Origin: Merluccius polli
Taxonomy: Eukaryota > Chordata > Actinopteri > Gadiformes > Merlucciidae
Length of the DNA stretch: 64,000 bases
Direction: 5' to 3'
Assembly: GCA_030340625.1 (NCBI GenBank)
Contig: JAOPHQ010000586.1
Location: 124,001-188,000, forward strand
The notes under the pieces were generated by a model, which was given only the letters and a program-made list of their open reading frames with translations, was not told where the DNA came from and did no database searches. A program made the position numbers and the translations under genes. This document shows positions 38,275 through 49,528 of the stretch, piece by piece; within the stretch, counting starts at the first letter, position 1, and each line of letters starts with the position of its first letter.

Positions 38275-38477
38275 CGGGCGCCCGGATAGCTCAGTGGGTA
38301 GAGCTGGCGACCCATGTACCGAGGCTGGGTCCTTGCTGCAGCGGCCCGGGTTCGGGTCCGACCTGCGGCCCTTTGCTGCGTGTCATCCCCTCTCTCTCTC
38401 TGCCCCCATTTCCTGTCTGTTTCGGCTGTCCTATAGTAAAAGGCAATGAAAGCCCCAAAAAATATTTAAAAAAAAAA
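38275..38477 (+). mobile_element. tRNA-derived SINE with 19-bp target duplication
   Basis: The body begins with a tRNA-like head. It has an RNA polymerase III A box TAGCTCAGTGG (38287-38297) and a B box GGTTCGGGTCC (38349-38359). A tRNA-unrelated body with a (TC)n run follows, then an A-rich tail (38456-38477). A perfect 19-bp duplication AGAAAGATATTAGATATTC flanks it (38256-38274 and 38478-38496), the mark of LINE-driven insertion. Sequences of this kind are common in percomorph fishes. The B box differs from GGTTCGANTCC by one base (G for A). It interrupts a MITE-like region. A 162-codon frame across it (38076-38564) is an artefact. Confidence 0.95.
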
Positions 38478-38689
38478 AGAAAGATATTAGATATTCAGCC
38501 GATATTCACGCTCCGAATTACAGCGATCAGACACAGGGAACTAAAGCCGCGATCACCGGCATGAGTCCCATGTGTCTAGCGGTGTCTACCTGCCCAGGTG
38601 TATTGGTCAGTATTTCTGCAGCGATGAGTTAAATCAGGGCTTGTTGCGACCACGGATGTATTCGGTTTGCGATGCTCATGCCTTCTTAT

Positions 38690-38766
38690 TTTGATGTTTT
38701 ACTTTTTGCTCGACTAATGAAAACGTATTCGACTAAGCCTCCGTCGACTATTAGGGGGCAGCCCTA
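38690..38766. mobile_element. Right end of a hAT MITE-like element
   Basis: The stretch GACTAATGAAAACGTATTCG...CGACTATTAGGGGGCAGCCCTA has the composition and end (CAGCCCTA) of a common fish hAT MITE. The matching left end was not located. The G+C-rich sequence at 38050-38690, into which the SINE inserted, may be its body. Confidence 0.55.
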
Positions 38767-41662
38767 GTTAACTTACAGCACTTTATATGGACCATTAGTT
38801 ATATTTTCAAGTTATTTACAGAGCAATCCCTGCAAAGTTTTTAGGTAATAACTATAGAAGAGAGGGGGGCGTGGCATCACGATGGTGGCTCTCCATCGTG
38901 ATGCCAGTCAGCCATTACGATGGACGATGTCAGACCACGCGAACGCGAACCTGATTATTTATTTTTTTTCAGACACGTCGGTACGCCGGAATTCCGGCGT
39001 GGTGCCGGAACGCTATCAGCCCTGAACGTGGAACGTGGAGTCATTTGGCCAAAGATTTTTTTTTTATTGTGAAGAGATAGCAAACTTGTTTCTCGCTCAT
39101 TATACAGTCGGTTATTATACAGTCTATGGTTGGTTGATTGGTTGGTCGGTCAGTACCCCCCCCCCCCCCCCCCCCCTTAAAAAAACTCTTCGGATCTACA
39201 CGACTCACGTAAATGACCTATTTTGAGTTGAAAACGGCGAATTTCGCCGAAAGGTGACTAGTTTGCAGGTATGCATAATGTTGATGTAGTGATCTCATAT
39301 ACCATCGGAAGGGTGTTTTATTTTGAAAATTGACCGGATGCTCTATGGCTTTTTTATCTAACTTCCTGCCCAGCTCGATCTGCTCTGTGCAGCTCGACGC
39401 GGCTTCCGTCAAAAATAGCCGATAGCTACCCCGGTAGCTATCCCCATTAGTGGAAATGGCGGATGGTGGAGCAACCGAAGTAAAGCAAATCTGATGACAC
39501 TACTTATATTTGTATACGCTCCGTTTAGTTGCGTTGAGTATACAATCTGAATAAACCTAATGTCACGACTCGCCAGGTGATCCAGTCAGGCTACCAATCC
39601 AGTTGGCTTTTCTCAACACAGGTTTTTCTCCTAATGTTTTCTTCTACTTCCCCTCCACCCCGACGCCAACCCCTGCTGCCAATACTTGTTTGTGCAAAGT
39701 AATACTCAAACCATGGTATTAGTATGCAATGCACATCATTACAATAGCTTTTGCCTGTTCCCAAATTCAATATAAAATTATGACAATTTTACTTTACCTC
39801 TTCAGTGAACATCATTCTTTCTTTCTTATTTCCAAAGTGTTGATTGTTTCTTCGCAGAGATTTCCAAACAAATGCGCAGATGCGGAAACGGAAAGCGATT
39901 TGGTTTGTCTTTGCGACAGTGGCGCAAAAATAATACCACTTGGAAACGCTAGGGTGGGAAAAGTTAAAAAGTGGTCTACTTCCACTTTAAATGAAAAAGA
40001 ATGTCAGAAAAATAAAGTCATTTTAAAGGTACATTTTGCTTTAAATGCTTTGAAGGATTTGGTTTACGCTTCACCTCTCTAATACATTTTTCATGAGTGT
40101 ATTGTTATATAAGCACCTCAAAGCTGAATGTCAGACATCACTGAAGCAATGACTACATTCACGCAGTCCCAAGCAAATGCCAGGTTCTCCCCGAGTACCA
40201 CTACCTCACTGCCCACTTAATCTCTACAAAGACGTCATTCTCCACTTCCCCAATGAAATAATGAAAGAAACAAGCAAAAAAAAAAAGGAAGTAGATAAAA
40301 CCTACTTTGTATTTCTGACTCATGTCTTATGCAGACCTGAAGAGTTGTAGTGCCTATTGTAGCACACTTGCATTCTTTTCATGTAGTGAAAGAGCATTTT
40401 AATGGTTGTTGTTGAAAACAAGCATGTTCCCTGAACTAATTGGTAGAGTGTCAGGAGAAGGAGATCCTATAATTGACTAAGATCTTGCCTGGGTGTGTGT
40501 GTGTGTGGATTATCTTGTCCACGCATTGCTCTCTCAAAGGCAAGAACTTTACCAGAGAGCAGCTAGATAACGGTTAACTGTTGCCAAGTTATATGGAGGG
40601 GAGCTTGAAGACCAACGCATATTATTTCATGAACAGTGTATACTTCAATGAGAAGACCCTGAGGTGTTGGTGGGTTTGACTGCAGGCTTCCAGGCTAAAG
40701 CTGCTGAGGGGCAGTCACTGGGTCGAACAAGTTGAGATCTTCTGAAATGTTCTGGCGCTGGTCAGTTTCTACCAGTTCCATGTTGGCTATGTCTTGTTGA
40801 TATGAGGCAGATAATTGAGGACCAAGGGCACACATGAAATACAAAAGCACCTGAGACAAAATAATAAAGCAATATTTGTAATAGCCAGATTTTACACAGC
40901 AACATCACTAAGCAAAGATGAAGAGGGACTGAATGGGGAAGTAAAATAAAATAAAAATCTCTCTCTTTTTATATATATAAATAGGGGCAGGTCCAGTGAT
41001 AATAACCACATTTCAGTGAAATTAATAACAAAAAATAAATAATTACAAACTGGAACATAAAATGTTTGCGAATGACTGCCAAGACCAAATTTGCGGACGT
41101 GTGCGCATGTGTGTGTGTGTACGGAACACATTACCATGCTGTTCAAAACTCTCTCCATTTCAAACGGAAACAGCTTTCAGAGATGAAAGGATGAAAAAAA
41201 AAAAACATTTTGCCCCCTACTTGTCTAAACCATCGCTTTCAAAGGTGAAAACCTTCAAACTCAGTTTTTCTATTTGCTGAGGGATGTAATATACAAACAC
41301 GTGTTAGTGCTGTGTAATACGGCTGTAATTGTCTTGACCCAACGTCCTTGGGCACGGAAGGGAGACTTTTGACCCAGTCACATGGGGTCACAGGCATGCT
41401 GAGAATTCAAATTATGCTCACATATACAAGTAGAGGCACACATTTGTCTCAGATTAGCTCCTCAATGCCTCCCTACTGCCTCCAAGGACAGCAATCAGAA
41501 AAAATGTTTTTTTTTCACCCCTTAAACGCTAGTCTACCATTGTCCACTATTCATGCCTGAAGAATGCACTGCCATTATTTTTTGTAAATTGGTGAACATG
41601 AGAGGAAAAGGGAAATTATGAAATGTGTTATATGCTTCAGGGTTATTCTCTTAGACAAGAGG
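38767..41662. other. Intergenic stretch with MITE-like fragments
   Basis: At 38872-38906 a 14-bp inverted repeat (TGGCATCACGATGG and its complement, 7-nt loop) and at 38983-39000 the 18-nt palindrome ACGCCGGAATTCCGGCGT sit in a G+C-rich, MITE-like patch. Poly(C) of 21 nt lies at 39156-39176. A small inverted repeat GATAGCTACC/GGTAGCTATC is at 39421-39442. From 39500 to 41660 nothing is recognised; frames of up to 117 codons (39729-40082) have no motif. Confidence 0.5.
39156..39176. repeat. Poly(C) run of 21 nt
   Basis: Uninterrupted C; G-rich on the minus strand. Confidence 0.97.
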
Positions 41663-42194
41663 TGTGTCTGAAATCGTGCACTTCTATACTTACACTTACT
41701 TTTTTGAGTGCACTTTGCGCAAAAATGGAGAGTGTGCCAAAGCGCAGTGCACTGGAAATACCTCGGTGGCGCACTCAAAATTATCAAAAATTTTAGTGTG
41801 GACCGATGGACACTTTCCACACTCAACGGCCGCCATTTTGTCTACGTAGCGGAAGGGGCGGAATCAAAAATGGAGGACACAGGAGTAACAGTTGAGACCA
41901 ACGTGCTCAACAAATGTAAAATAATATTGAATATGTAAATTAATATATATTAATATATTTCATAGGTAAATAAACGTACTGATAGGCCGTTTTCCGCCAG
42001 GAGGAAAACAGCAAAAAAAATACCACCGAAGAAGAACCGTCAAACTGCAAACTCATTTCCGGTAGGTGCGCGAAGGCTGTTTTGACAGTGCACTGTAGAA
42101 ATGAGAGCACTGCGCCTATAAGTAAGTGTACTGTATGGATAATGAAGTGCACTAAATGTAAGTGCACTTACGTAAGTGCGCGATTTCAGACACA
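41663..42194. mobile_element. 0.53-kb terminal-inverted-repeat element
   Basis: The start TGTGTCTGAAATCG and the end CGATTTCAGACACA are a perfect 14-bp inverted repeat. GTGCACTT near the left and AAGTGC words near the right extend the symmetry imperfectly. The interior repeats AGTGCAC/GTGCACT words and is non-coding. A clear target duplication was not seen, so the superfamily is unassigned. Known fish MITEs with GTGTCTGAAATCGC-type ends are similar. Confidence 0.82.
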
Positions 42195-42214
42195 GCTAAG
42201 GTGCCAAGGAGAAG

Positions 42215-42795
42215 AGGAAGTGTTTGCCTTGTAATTTCCTGTATGGAGGAAGACCAAGAGCACCAGGTTTCAAGGTGTCTTCTACAGCAGTGTCATTGAG
42301 TCCAAAACAGTCCATCATCTCATCCAACATTACCGCCTGGTTTGGTTGCATGAGCAGCATCCACCTCCACCCCCTCAACCAGATCACCCGCATGAGCAGC
42401 AAAAGGACTGGACGAAGAATCACTTAGCAACATTCACAGCAGACGGACAAGAGTTGAAGGGTCGCACATAGCTTCAGGCACAACACACACTCTGCACCAC
42501 CATTACAACCACCTCCCCTCAGGATGCAGATACAGGTCACTCCCGTTCAAAAACAAGGGTGCTAGTTTTGTCCCCACTTCCATCAGACTACCTGGCTCAT
42601 CATAGTTCATGTAGCTATTTTAGTAATTTAAACAGTTTTTAACGACTCTGTGTAACTTTGTTCTACATTTTTGTTTTACATTTTACATTGCTGTTAACAT
42701 GCATGTTGTCTGTCTCTCATGTCTTAGATGCACCGTAACCTTGTACCATGAGAACAAATTTCCTAATGGAAAAATAAAGTTATTTGAACTGATCT
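42215..42795 (+). mobile_element. LINE 3' end, reverse-transcriptase tail
   Basis: The + strand reads CHESKTVHHLI in one frame, then NITAWFGCMSSIHLHPLNQI and TRMSSKRTGRRI, followed by fragments corresponding to the Leu-Pro-Ser-Gly-Arg-Arg region. This is the C-terminal end of a fish non-LTR reverse transcriptase with frameshifts and stops. The 3' untranslated part ends GGAAAAATAAAGTTATTTGAACTG (about 42770-42793), a typical LINE tail. Confidence 0.72.
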
Positions 42796-43057
42796 TCCCT
42801 GAGGTTTCAATTGTCAACATAGACACTGCAGGATTTTCCTATGCGTTTACATGCATAGGGAAACCCGATTTGGCAGGGAATCCATGATAAAGTAGTTAAC
42901 ACCTGTGAGGGATTAACCATAATTGATTCAGTTTTACATGCCACTACGGTAACCAGGTTTTCGGACAGTTTCGGTGGAGTTAATTATGTGCTTGCACCAA
43001 ATAGCATGTTCGGTGGTACTGGGGAACCATACTTGGGTGGGGTCCAGGGGTGTGTGT

Positions 43058-43679
43058 TAGTGATGGGTCGTTCGCGAACGAACCAGTTCGAACGAACGAC
43101 TCTTTAAAGTGAACGAACTGACCTCGTTCGCCACTCTCGTTCGCGTCGTTCGCTCGTTCGTCTCGTTCGCTGAGTCTCTCTGACGCGCTGATTCGCGGCG
43201 CCGCTGATTCGCGAGTCATTCGCTGACTGATTGACTCGAGGACTGAGACGTCACTCACGACTCGTCATCACGAGAGCCAGCCAATGTATGTTGTTTGTCT
43301 GTCTGTGAGTCTAGGACGCTTTCGAATGGTTGACACATTAACAATACCACTTTCACATTTGAATATTTACATATCAGTGAAATGGTAAATACATGCTGTC
43401 TTTGTATTTTCTGTGTCATGCCAGATTAATAAAATATTTGAATGTCTCGTCAATCTGTCTCGTTCTTTCATGCTTCCTTCTCACGCACGCGACCCGGCCG
43501 GGACCCCCACCTTGGTGGATCTTGAGTGGGGGTGGCCAATGGCCATCTTCACAATAGTAGGCCTAAATAAAATATGCCCAGAATAAACACAACTGTACAT
43601 CATTAACTTTAAAACTCATCATTGCTAAATCAAGTCTATTATCTTGCTGATATACATCCAATAATCTACTACGCCCCCC

Positions 43680-43712
<33 letters not shown>

Positions 43713-44203
43713 CCCGCTGCGTTTGGTTTGTCTAACTTTACCTTGAATTGGGGGAACGGGGCATTTTGATCCTGACATGTCATTATGCATACATTAAATA
43801 AATCTGTTGAACTCAAATTAAATATATGTTAACATATTCAACCAGACACAATGTTGTATTTGCTATTAACACATTTATTAACACCATCATTTGCACCATT
43901 GCACGATTGTGAATCGTGATTTCGTGATTAGTTAGTAAATGAGAAGAACGAGGGAGTCCGAGACCGACTCAGCTGCATTGATTCGTGAACGAGGAGGAGC
44001 CGAGTCTGACCGACTCGGCTGGCATTCGCCGTTCGCCGAGTCGTTCGCGATTCACGAACGAGGGAGGAGCTAAGTGAACGACTGAATGAGTCAGTGAATG
44101 ATTCAGCGCTACCGGAAACACGAACGAACGAACGAACGACTCTCTGTGGCGAACTGAACGACGCGAACCGATTCGCGCAAACGAACGAGAAAATCCACCA
44201 CTA
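43058..44203 (-). mobile_element. 1.15-kb non-autonomous hAT element, copy 2 (inverted)
   Basis: The same element as 33197-34357, in the opposite orientation. It starts TAGTGATGGGTCGTTCGCG and ends AAAATCCACCACTA, flanked by GTGTGTGT on both sides (43050-43057 and 44204-44211). It therefore jumped into a GT microsatellite. Over the first ~75 bp from the TAGTGATGGG end I count one difference between the copies. Copy 2 carries about 60 nt (43506-43566) that copy 1 lacks, and has C9 where copy 1 has G21. Confidence 0.95.
43674..43711. repeat. C9 then (AC)n
   Basis: The counterpart of the (GT)n-G21 tract of copy 1, showing fast length change at this site. Confidence 0.96.
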
Positions 44204-47200
44204 GTGTGTGTGTGTGGGGGGTGGGGAATTAATATAATCACTAGAGATGTTTTTACATTCACAGATAAATGCTAGTCAAGTGCATTTCATGCATTGCAGA
44301 ATAATGTATTATATTCTTTGTTAATATCAAGAGCTGAATGCTTGACTGTTTTTTCGTATTGATTTTTCTCATTACCACGAGAACTACATAAAAAAAGATC
44401 TGACTGAATTTACTTAAAATTACAAAGATTGTCGAGATCTACTGATTATGTCCCCTTGATTTTATTCATGACACTGCTTATTCAGCTTCCAAAAACATGT
44501 TCTCCTATCTCCTCTCCACTGCTCTCCTCAGGTCTCCTTTCCAATGCTCTGCTCAGAAACTTAACTTCCTGCGTTCTGGTAAATTGTTCTGCATCAATGT
44601 TTGCCTTTTCCGCATTAATTTATGGTGGGAATGTCTTAATTTATGTAAAGGAAAACCCAAAATGCAGTTGTCTGGTGACACTTCAAAATATAATGGAATA
44701 TAATCCAGTAAGGCTCTTAAGGCTCTCAAGGCTGTTGCTTTCAAATATTCATTCTCCTGTAGAATAACATCTCATTTAATGTGACCCCTGCTTAGTCAAC
44801 ACAAATGTAGGCATGATTTACTCTTCTGTCATCTTTTGTGTCTTTTGTTTGGGGAAGTAACCCCTTTAAATGTGCACATGGCACCTATTCCAAGTCAATG
44901 AGACATGCATTAAGTTTGATTAATTTATAAGCCCCTGGACTTTAATAGTTCATATGTGTTTCAGCAAGATTTCAGCACTTTTGTATTATCTGTACCTCTC
45001 ATATACAAGAATGAATATGTAAAGGTCGGTACTGCATTATGGAACTACTTTAGGTAAATAAAATATATGTTTACAAAGACAATAGTGACACTGATTGTAA
45101 TGCTACCCGTTAGTGATTTTTATGGTCATTATATAATGAGTGTGTCGTCTGCCTCCCTGTTCTCCTCCTGTGTTCAGCTCGATATGTTTAGATGCTTGCT
45201 ATCGCTATGATAAAATAGCATTATAGCACCTGTGTAATGGCATTATAAAGACTAACAGCCATAGACTTTGTGGGGGAAGTAAGAGGAGAAATTGTGAGAA
45301 AGTTTCAGAATGACAGAAACATAGAGCATCCCTGTGACCATAGTTACTCACTCTCACTGAGTGCGCACAGTGTCATAGCCAAGGGGAGGCACAACTAAGC
45401 TATCATTGCTAATGGTTTAGCTGGCTACAGTGCAATGCAAAGTACATTAGCTGTATATAACTTATGCTCAACTTAAATAATGTTCATGTAACTTGTAACT
45501 CATAGACATTTACACACCTTGTTTTCCTGGCTCAGCATGAAAGGATGTTTGTTCCACTGCTTCAGCTTGAACCCTTTTACTGGTTAAAAAAGACCAAAAA
45601 AATGGCATAGTGTCAGAATTGACAGACCTCCCAATAAGACAAGTATTTCTACATATTTTCCTGTGACCCCTCTCTGATTGGTCTTGCCTCCATTCTGTTC
45701 ACTGAAGATACATTTCCACCACTGGGTAGGCCTACGTGAAGTCCTAAATAAAATTATAAAATAAATAAAAGTATTTCAGCACACTCTGTCCCAATATGGA
45801 CAATTCTTTTCTAATTGCAGGAGTTTTTATTTTCCACAGACCCACAATTGTATTTTTTTGCTGGATAGAAATGTTTAGTTAATTTCATTACCCATTTGAA
45901 TTGGTACAGGTTGCATTGAGTGGTTGCAGGTTTAATAGCCATTGTGTACTATATTTAATTCAACTTGCAACAAAATTCAGCAGACTATGAGTTTACTCTT
46001 TTTTAAATTAATTTGGATACAGTTGATTATCATTGATCTATTGATTTACAGTACAATCAAATGCCTGCAGTCCCATATCAACATTATGTTCACATCAAAA
46101 ATGCCAGTCATTGTTAAGCCAATCTTAGACCAAGTGGTCATGCATATTACACTCTGCTGGAGGAGTTCAGAGTGAAAACAAAACCGAAGCATGCCCTTCG
46201 GCACTAGCTTTCGTGATGTGTCATTCATCTACCGCTAATGGCTGCGGTGTCAGTCTGCAGGCTGTCAAACGGTCATTAGCCTGATCCTAGACTGCACGGA
46301 AATGTCTGCTCTGTCGCTTACGCTCTTGCTACTTCAACATCCTGTGAATCCTCCTGTCACTGGGCCTCCTGCCGAGACTAACACTGCATCTGCCGGCTCC
46401 TGAAACATGGAGGGAAAGGTTGCTTGCCGCTTCACTAAGGGCCATTTGGGTCCATTAATCGGATGTATATCATTATATAGGCTTATTCATCCCCAAAGTC
46501 ACCCCAAATGTGTCATTAAATGGAGCTCCTGTGAAAGACTTCTGTTCCTTATTCAGTGGATTCTGAATGACACATTACATCTGAAAGGTTTTATTTTTAA
46601 TCAAGAAGAATCAATTCCTGATTGCTCTGAAGACTTTCATAGACAGTGTGTTTGAAATCAGTGTGTTCCGTTGACTTGTAACTTTGGACAGATTTAAAAG
46701 TCAGATGATTTAGCGTAACTATTCCTATATTTATGAAGTCACTGGAAAATAATTAAACAAGACTAGGTCAAAACCTAGTATGTGGCTGGACTGTGTGACA
46801 ACAACAACCACGTTATCACTCACTCTGACCAATGGTGTAACTATCACTCACTCACTCAGTGACAGAGCGTTGTGGATATAGGGCTGTCCTGCCGGTCCAG
46901 CCAAAAATATGACAGGCCAACATTCCTAAATTGGAGGAAAATAAAGGGAGACAACGTAGGTAAAACATAAAATGAAGAAAGGTTTGTAAAAAGATGAAAC
47001 CCAGTAATCTAAAGAGGGATTATTATGCATTTATGCCTTTTTGATAACTAGAGGTTGCCAACATTCTCATACCCAGTATCTTGGTGTGAGCCTGAATTGC
47101 TATGTTGAGGCCCTTAGCTTGCCAATAGCAGGTATTTATAAAGTATTAGTTATAGATATCCACATCTAATGGGTGGAATGTGTTTGGGAAATTTGAACCT

Positions 47201-48064
47201 GCGTAATGTCGACATTTTGCCACCTCAACGGTCTAATTGAGTGCATTTGATAGCCCTCATTGATTCTTCTATAGTGTAGCCATTTTATCAGAGAAGACAA
47301 ATTGCTTGTGCAGACAAGCTTGGGGACTGAGACGTGACTGAAATGTAAGGTGGCGTCCACAAATCACCTGCCGTGATTCCATCACCCTCCAACTATTGCA
47401 TTTTAACTATGGACTTAAACAATGTCCACATATACATCTACTGATGTCAATCACACAGATAACTGGGTTTGCCTTTTTCTGTTTGCTACATCTCAGGATT
47501 TGAAGATTTTTTTTCTTGTATTAGTTTCATATTTATTTTTCATTTTTAAATTATTATAGCATCAGCACAGGTTACTTTATCTGACATATCTAAAAATAAA
47601 ATGTTATACCTATATACACTGAGAAATAACGTTGCCTTTTTTACAATGTGTTATGGAAAGATTTGCTAAAGAATTGCAAAGCATACTTTTATTTTTTAGG
47701 GGGAAGAGGAGGTGGGGCTTATGCTGGAGATTAAAATGTCATGTGACCTTCATGATAAGGTCAAGGTCAATATTGTTTATTCAGTTATACATTCTGATAT
47801 TTTCCCTGGCATATCCTTTGCATGCTTTTAAACAATTCATACAATTGTCTTCAATGTGCCTGCTTCAATAAATGATACCTCTCTAAGTCTCACTGACCAA
47901 GCAGATAGTCACAATGACTAACAGGGAGAATGTTTGACAAGTTTTAATTAATACGTTGTTTGCAGATGACATCACACCAGTGGAGTGACCATGAGATGGA
48001 GGCCAGCAAGTGTTCACTGGATATAAGTTAAGATACATGTTTGAGATTGATGGTAAATTAAGAT
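44204..48064. other. Intergenic stretch, no gene recognised
   Basis: About 3.9 kb without clear mobile elements. Frames up to 112 codons (44429-44767) lack domains. The parts 46200-46640 and 47160-47420 are non-repetitive and of even composition, and could hold conserved non-coding elements. That is a guess until aligned to other fishes. Confidence 0.5.
48027..48056. repeat. Tandem unit flanking the nested transposon, left copy
   Basis: GTTAAGATACATGTTTGAGATTGATGG recurs as GTTAAGATATACGTTTGAGGTTGATGG at 50038-50064. The transposon at 48065-50037 sits exactly at the start of the second unit, so the target was a tandem duplication of about 30 bp before insertion. Confidence 0.8.
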
Positions 48065-48243
48065 TAGGGGTGTCACGATTCTCCAAATCCACAATTCGAT
48101 TTAAACAAACGATTAAAAGAAAAAAAAATGTTACGCTGTGTTTGTGGTCATCTAGTGGCTTTTTTTGTTTGTGTTAAAAAAAAAAATCAGCACTGACACC
48201 TATGCCATTGTTAGACTATCGAGTCTTGATTGGTAAAGATAAA

Positions 48244-48285
48244 CAGATCATTGGTTTTATGCCCTGACATAAAACCAATGATCTG
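48244..48285. repeat. 18-bp perfect hairpin, CCCTGA loop
   Basis: CAGATCATTGGTTTTATG (48244-48261) and its exact reverse complement (48268-48285) enclose CCCTGA. It abuts the presumed left end of the next inner element, which also begins CCCTAT. Confidence 0.97.
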
Positions 48286-48800
48286 CCCTATTTTGCCGGT
48301 CTGAAACGCAAGTATGAAACGCAAAGCGCAAGTGGCTTTGTGGGCGGATCTTGGGCGCTGTTGCTATTATGCCGGCGGGATAAATGACGCTTGCGCCCAG
48401 CGCAAATCTAAAATGGGTTGGTCTGAAGTAGCTACATTAGTCATAGGTGTGGTTCGGGCGTAACGTGCAATAAACCAATCAGAGCGTCGGCTCACATTCC
48501 CTTTAAATGCAGGCGCGCTTGTTCCATGGCGAGCACATCGCGCATCGCCACTACTGGACCCAGGCGTGTCCAATCCCGCCGTAGCGCGCGCATGCCCATC
48601 AGAGGGAAAAATAATTAGTTCTTCTGTTTAAATCTTTTCAGCTTTTCATTTTCCGTTGACAAAATGTAAATAAAGAAATGTCACAAAGACATACTTTCCG
48701 ATGTTTTGGCCTCACTCTCACTGAATCACGAGGTTTTGAATGCATGGTGATATATTTGCAATGTGGTCTAACATTAGACCGAGATTACTTTGCTTATAGA

Positions 48801-48992
48801 CAGTGCTTGAAGTGGAAAAAAATAAGTGGGGCGGCGGGGGCGATTGTCGACGGGGGGGGGGGGGGGGGGGGGGGGGGGCGATCATAACCCACCCCGGACC
48901 TACGACCGACGAGGGGGTGGGGGGGGCAGCCTGTGACAAGTGCCGGTACGCAAGAAAAAGTGCCGGTTCGTACCGGCCCACTTCAAGCACTG
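48801..48992. mobile_element. 192-bp hAT MITE with G27 core
   Basis: The ends CAGTGCTTGAAGTGG and CCACTTCAAGCACTG (48978-48992) match perfectly over 15 bp. The flanking octamers CTTATAGA (48793-48800) and CTTACAGA (48993-49000) agree at 7 of 8. A run of 27 G (48852-48878) and a GGACCTACGACCGACG unit recall the poly(C)/GGTCCG unit in the MITE at 14281-14593, in inverse orientation. Near its right end GTGCCGGTACG and GTGCCGGTTCG are repeated. Confidence 0.92.
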
Positions 48993-49333
48993 CTTACAGA
49001 TGATGCAGCTCTTCTGTCAAATAAGCTGAAGCGCATTTTCAGTATGCCGAATGTTCTTTCAGTTACACCGCTTCGTGTTTCTGTGTGTTTTCAATTACAT
49101 CCTGGTGTCCTTATATGTGTCTTGCGACTATTGGTCAAACAGGTTAATTTGATCCATCATTACTATTAGCCTGAATATTTTTGGGTAACTGTGTACGCTA
49201 GATTTATGTCTATTTTTTCACATGTGGTAATATTTTTGCTTGTATGTATGGTTTGCAAAAATGGGAACTGCTTCCTTGTAGATGAGAGAAGCAAAGTGTA
49301 TGCACGTTGTACACACGCTACATTATGGCCAAG

Positions 49334-49528
49334 GACGGGCGGCCATAGGGAGGTTCGGGAGATTTCCCTAACGGCCGGACGATTTCAGGCCGAGCCGGCC
49401 GGCCGTAATTATTTTTTTATTTTATTTTGTATTTAGTGTATTATTATTTTTGGGCCGGTCCAGAGTTTTGGACCGCACCCCCCCCCCCCCCCCCCCCCCC
49501 TCAACAATCGCGCATCCCCCCCCCCCTT
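49334..49528. mobile_element. 195-bp insertion with 12-bp target duplication
   Basis: The 12-mer ATTATGGCCAAG occurs at 49322-49333 and again at 49529-49540, bracketing 195 bp. The insert starts GACGGGCGGCCATAGGGAGG, contains GCCGGCCGGCCG, and ends with poly(C) runs of 23 nt (49478-49500) and 11 nt (49516-49526). A 12-bp duplication does not fit hAT (8) or Harbinger (3) and suggests a retroposon-like or other insertion. No family is recognised. Confidence 0.65.

Noticed and set aside
38275..38360. A functional tRNA gene
   Set aside because: A and B boxes are present, but the head is followed by a SINE body, an A-tail and a 19-bp target duplication, so it is a retroposon.
38076..38564. 162-codon open frame
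   Set aside because: It runs across the SINE and its target duplications; its apparent length is chance in G+C-rich repeat sequence.
49003..49320. Host sequence inside the nest at 48-50 kb
   Set aside because: It lies between the ends of the enclosing transposons and is more simply part of the inner DNA element.
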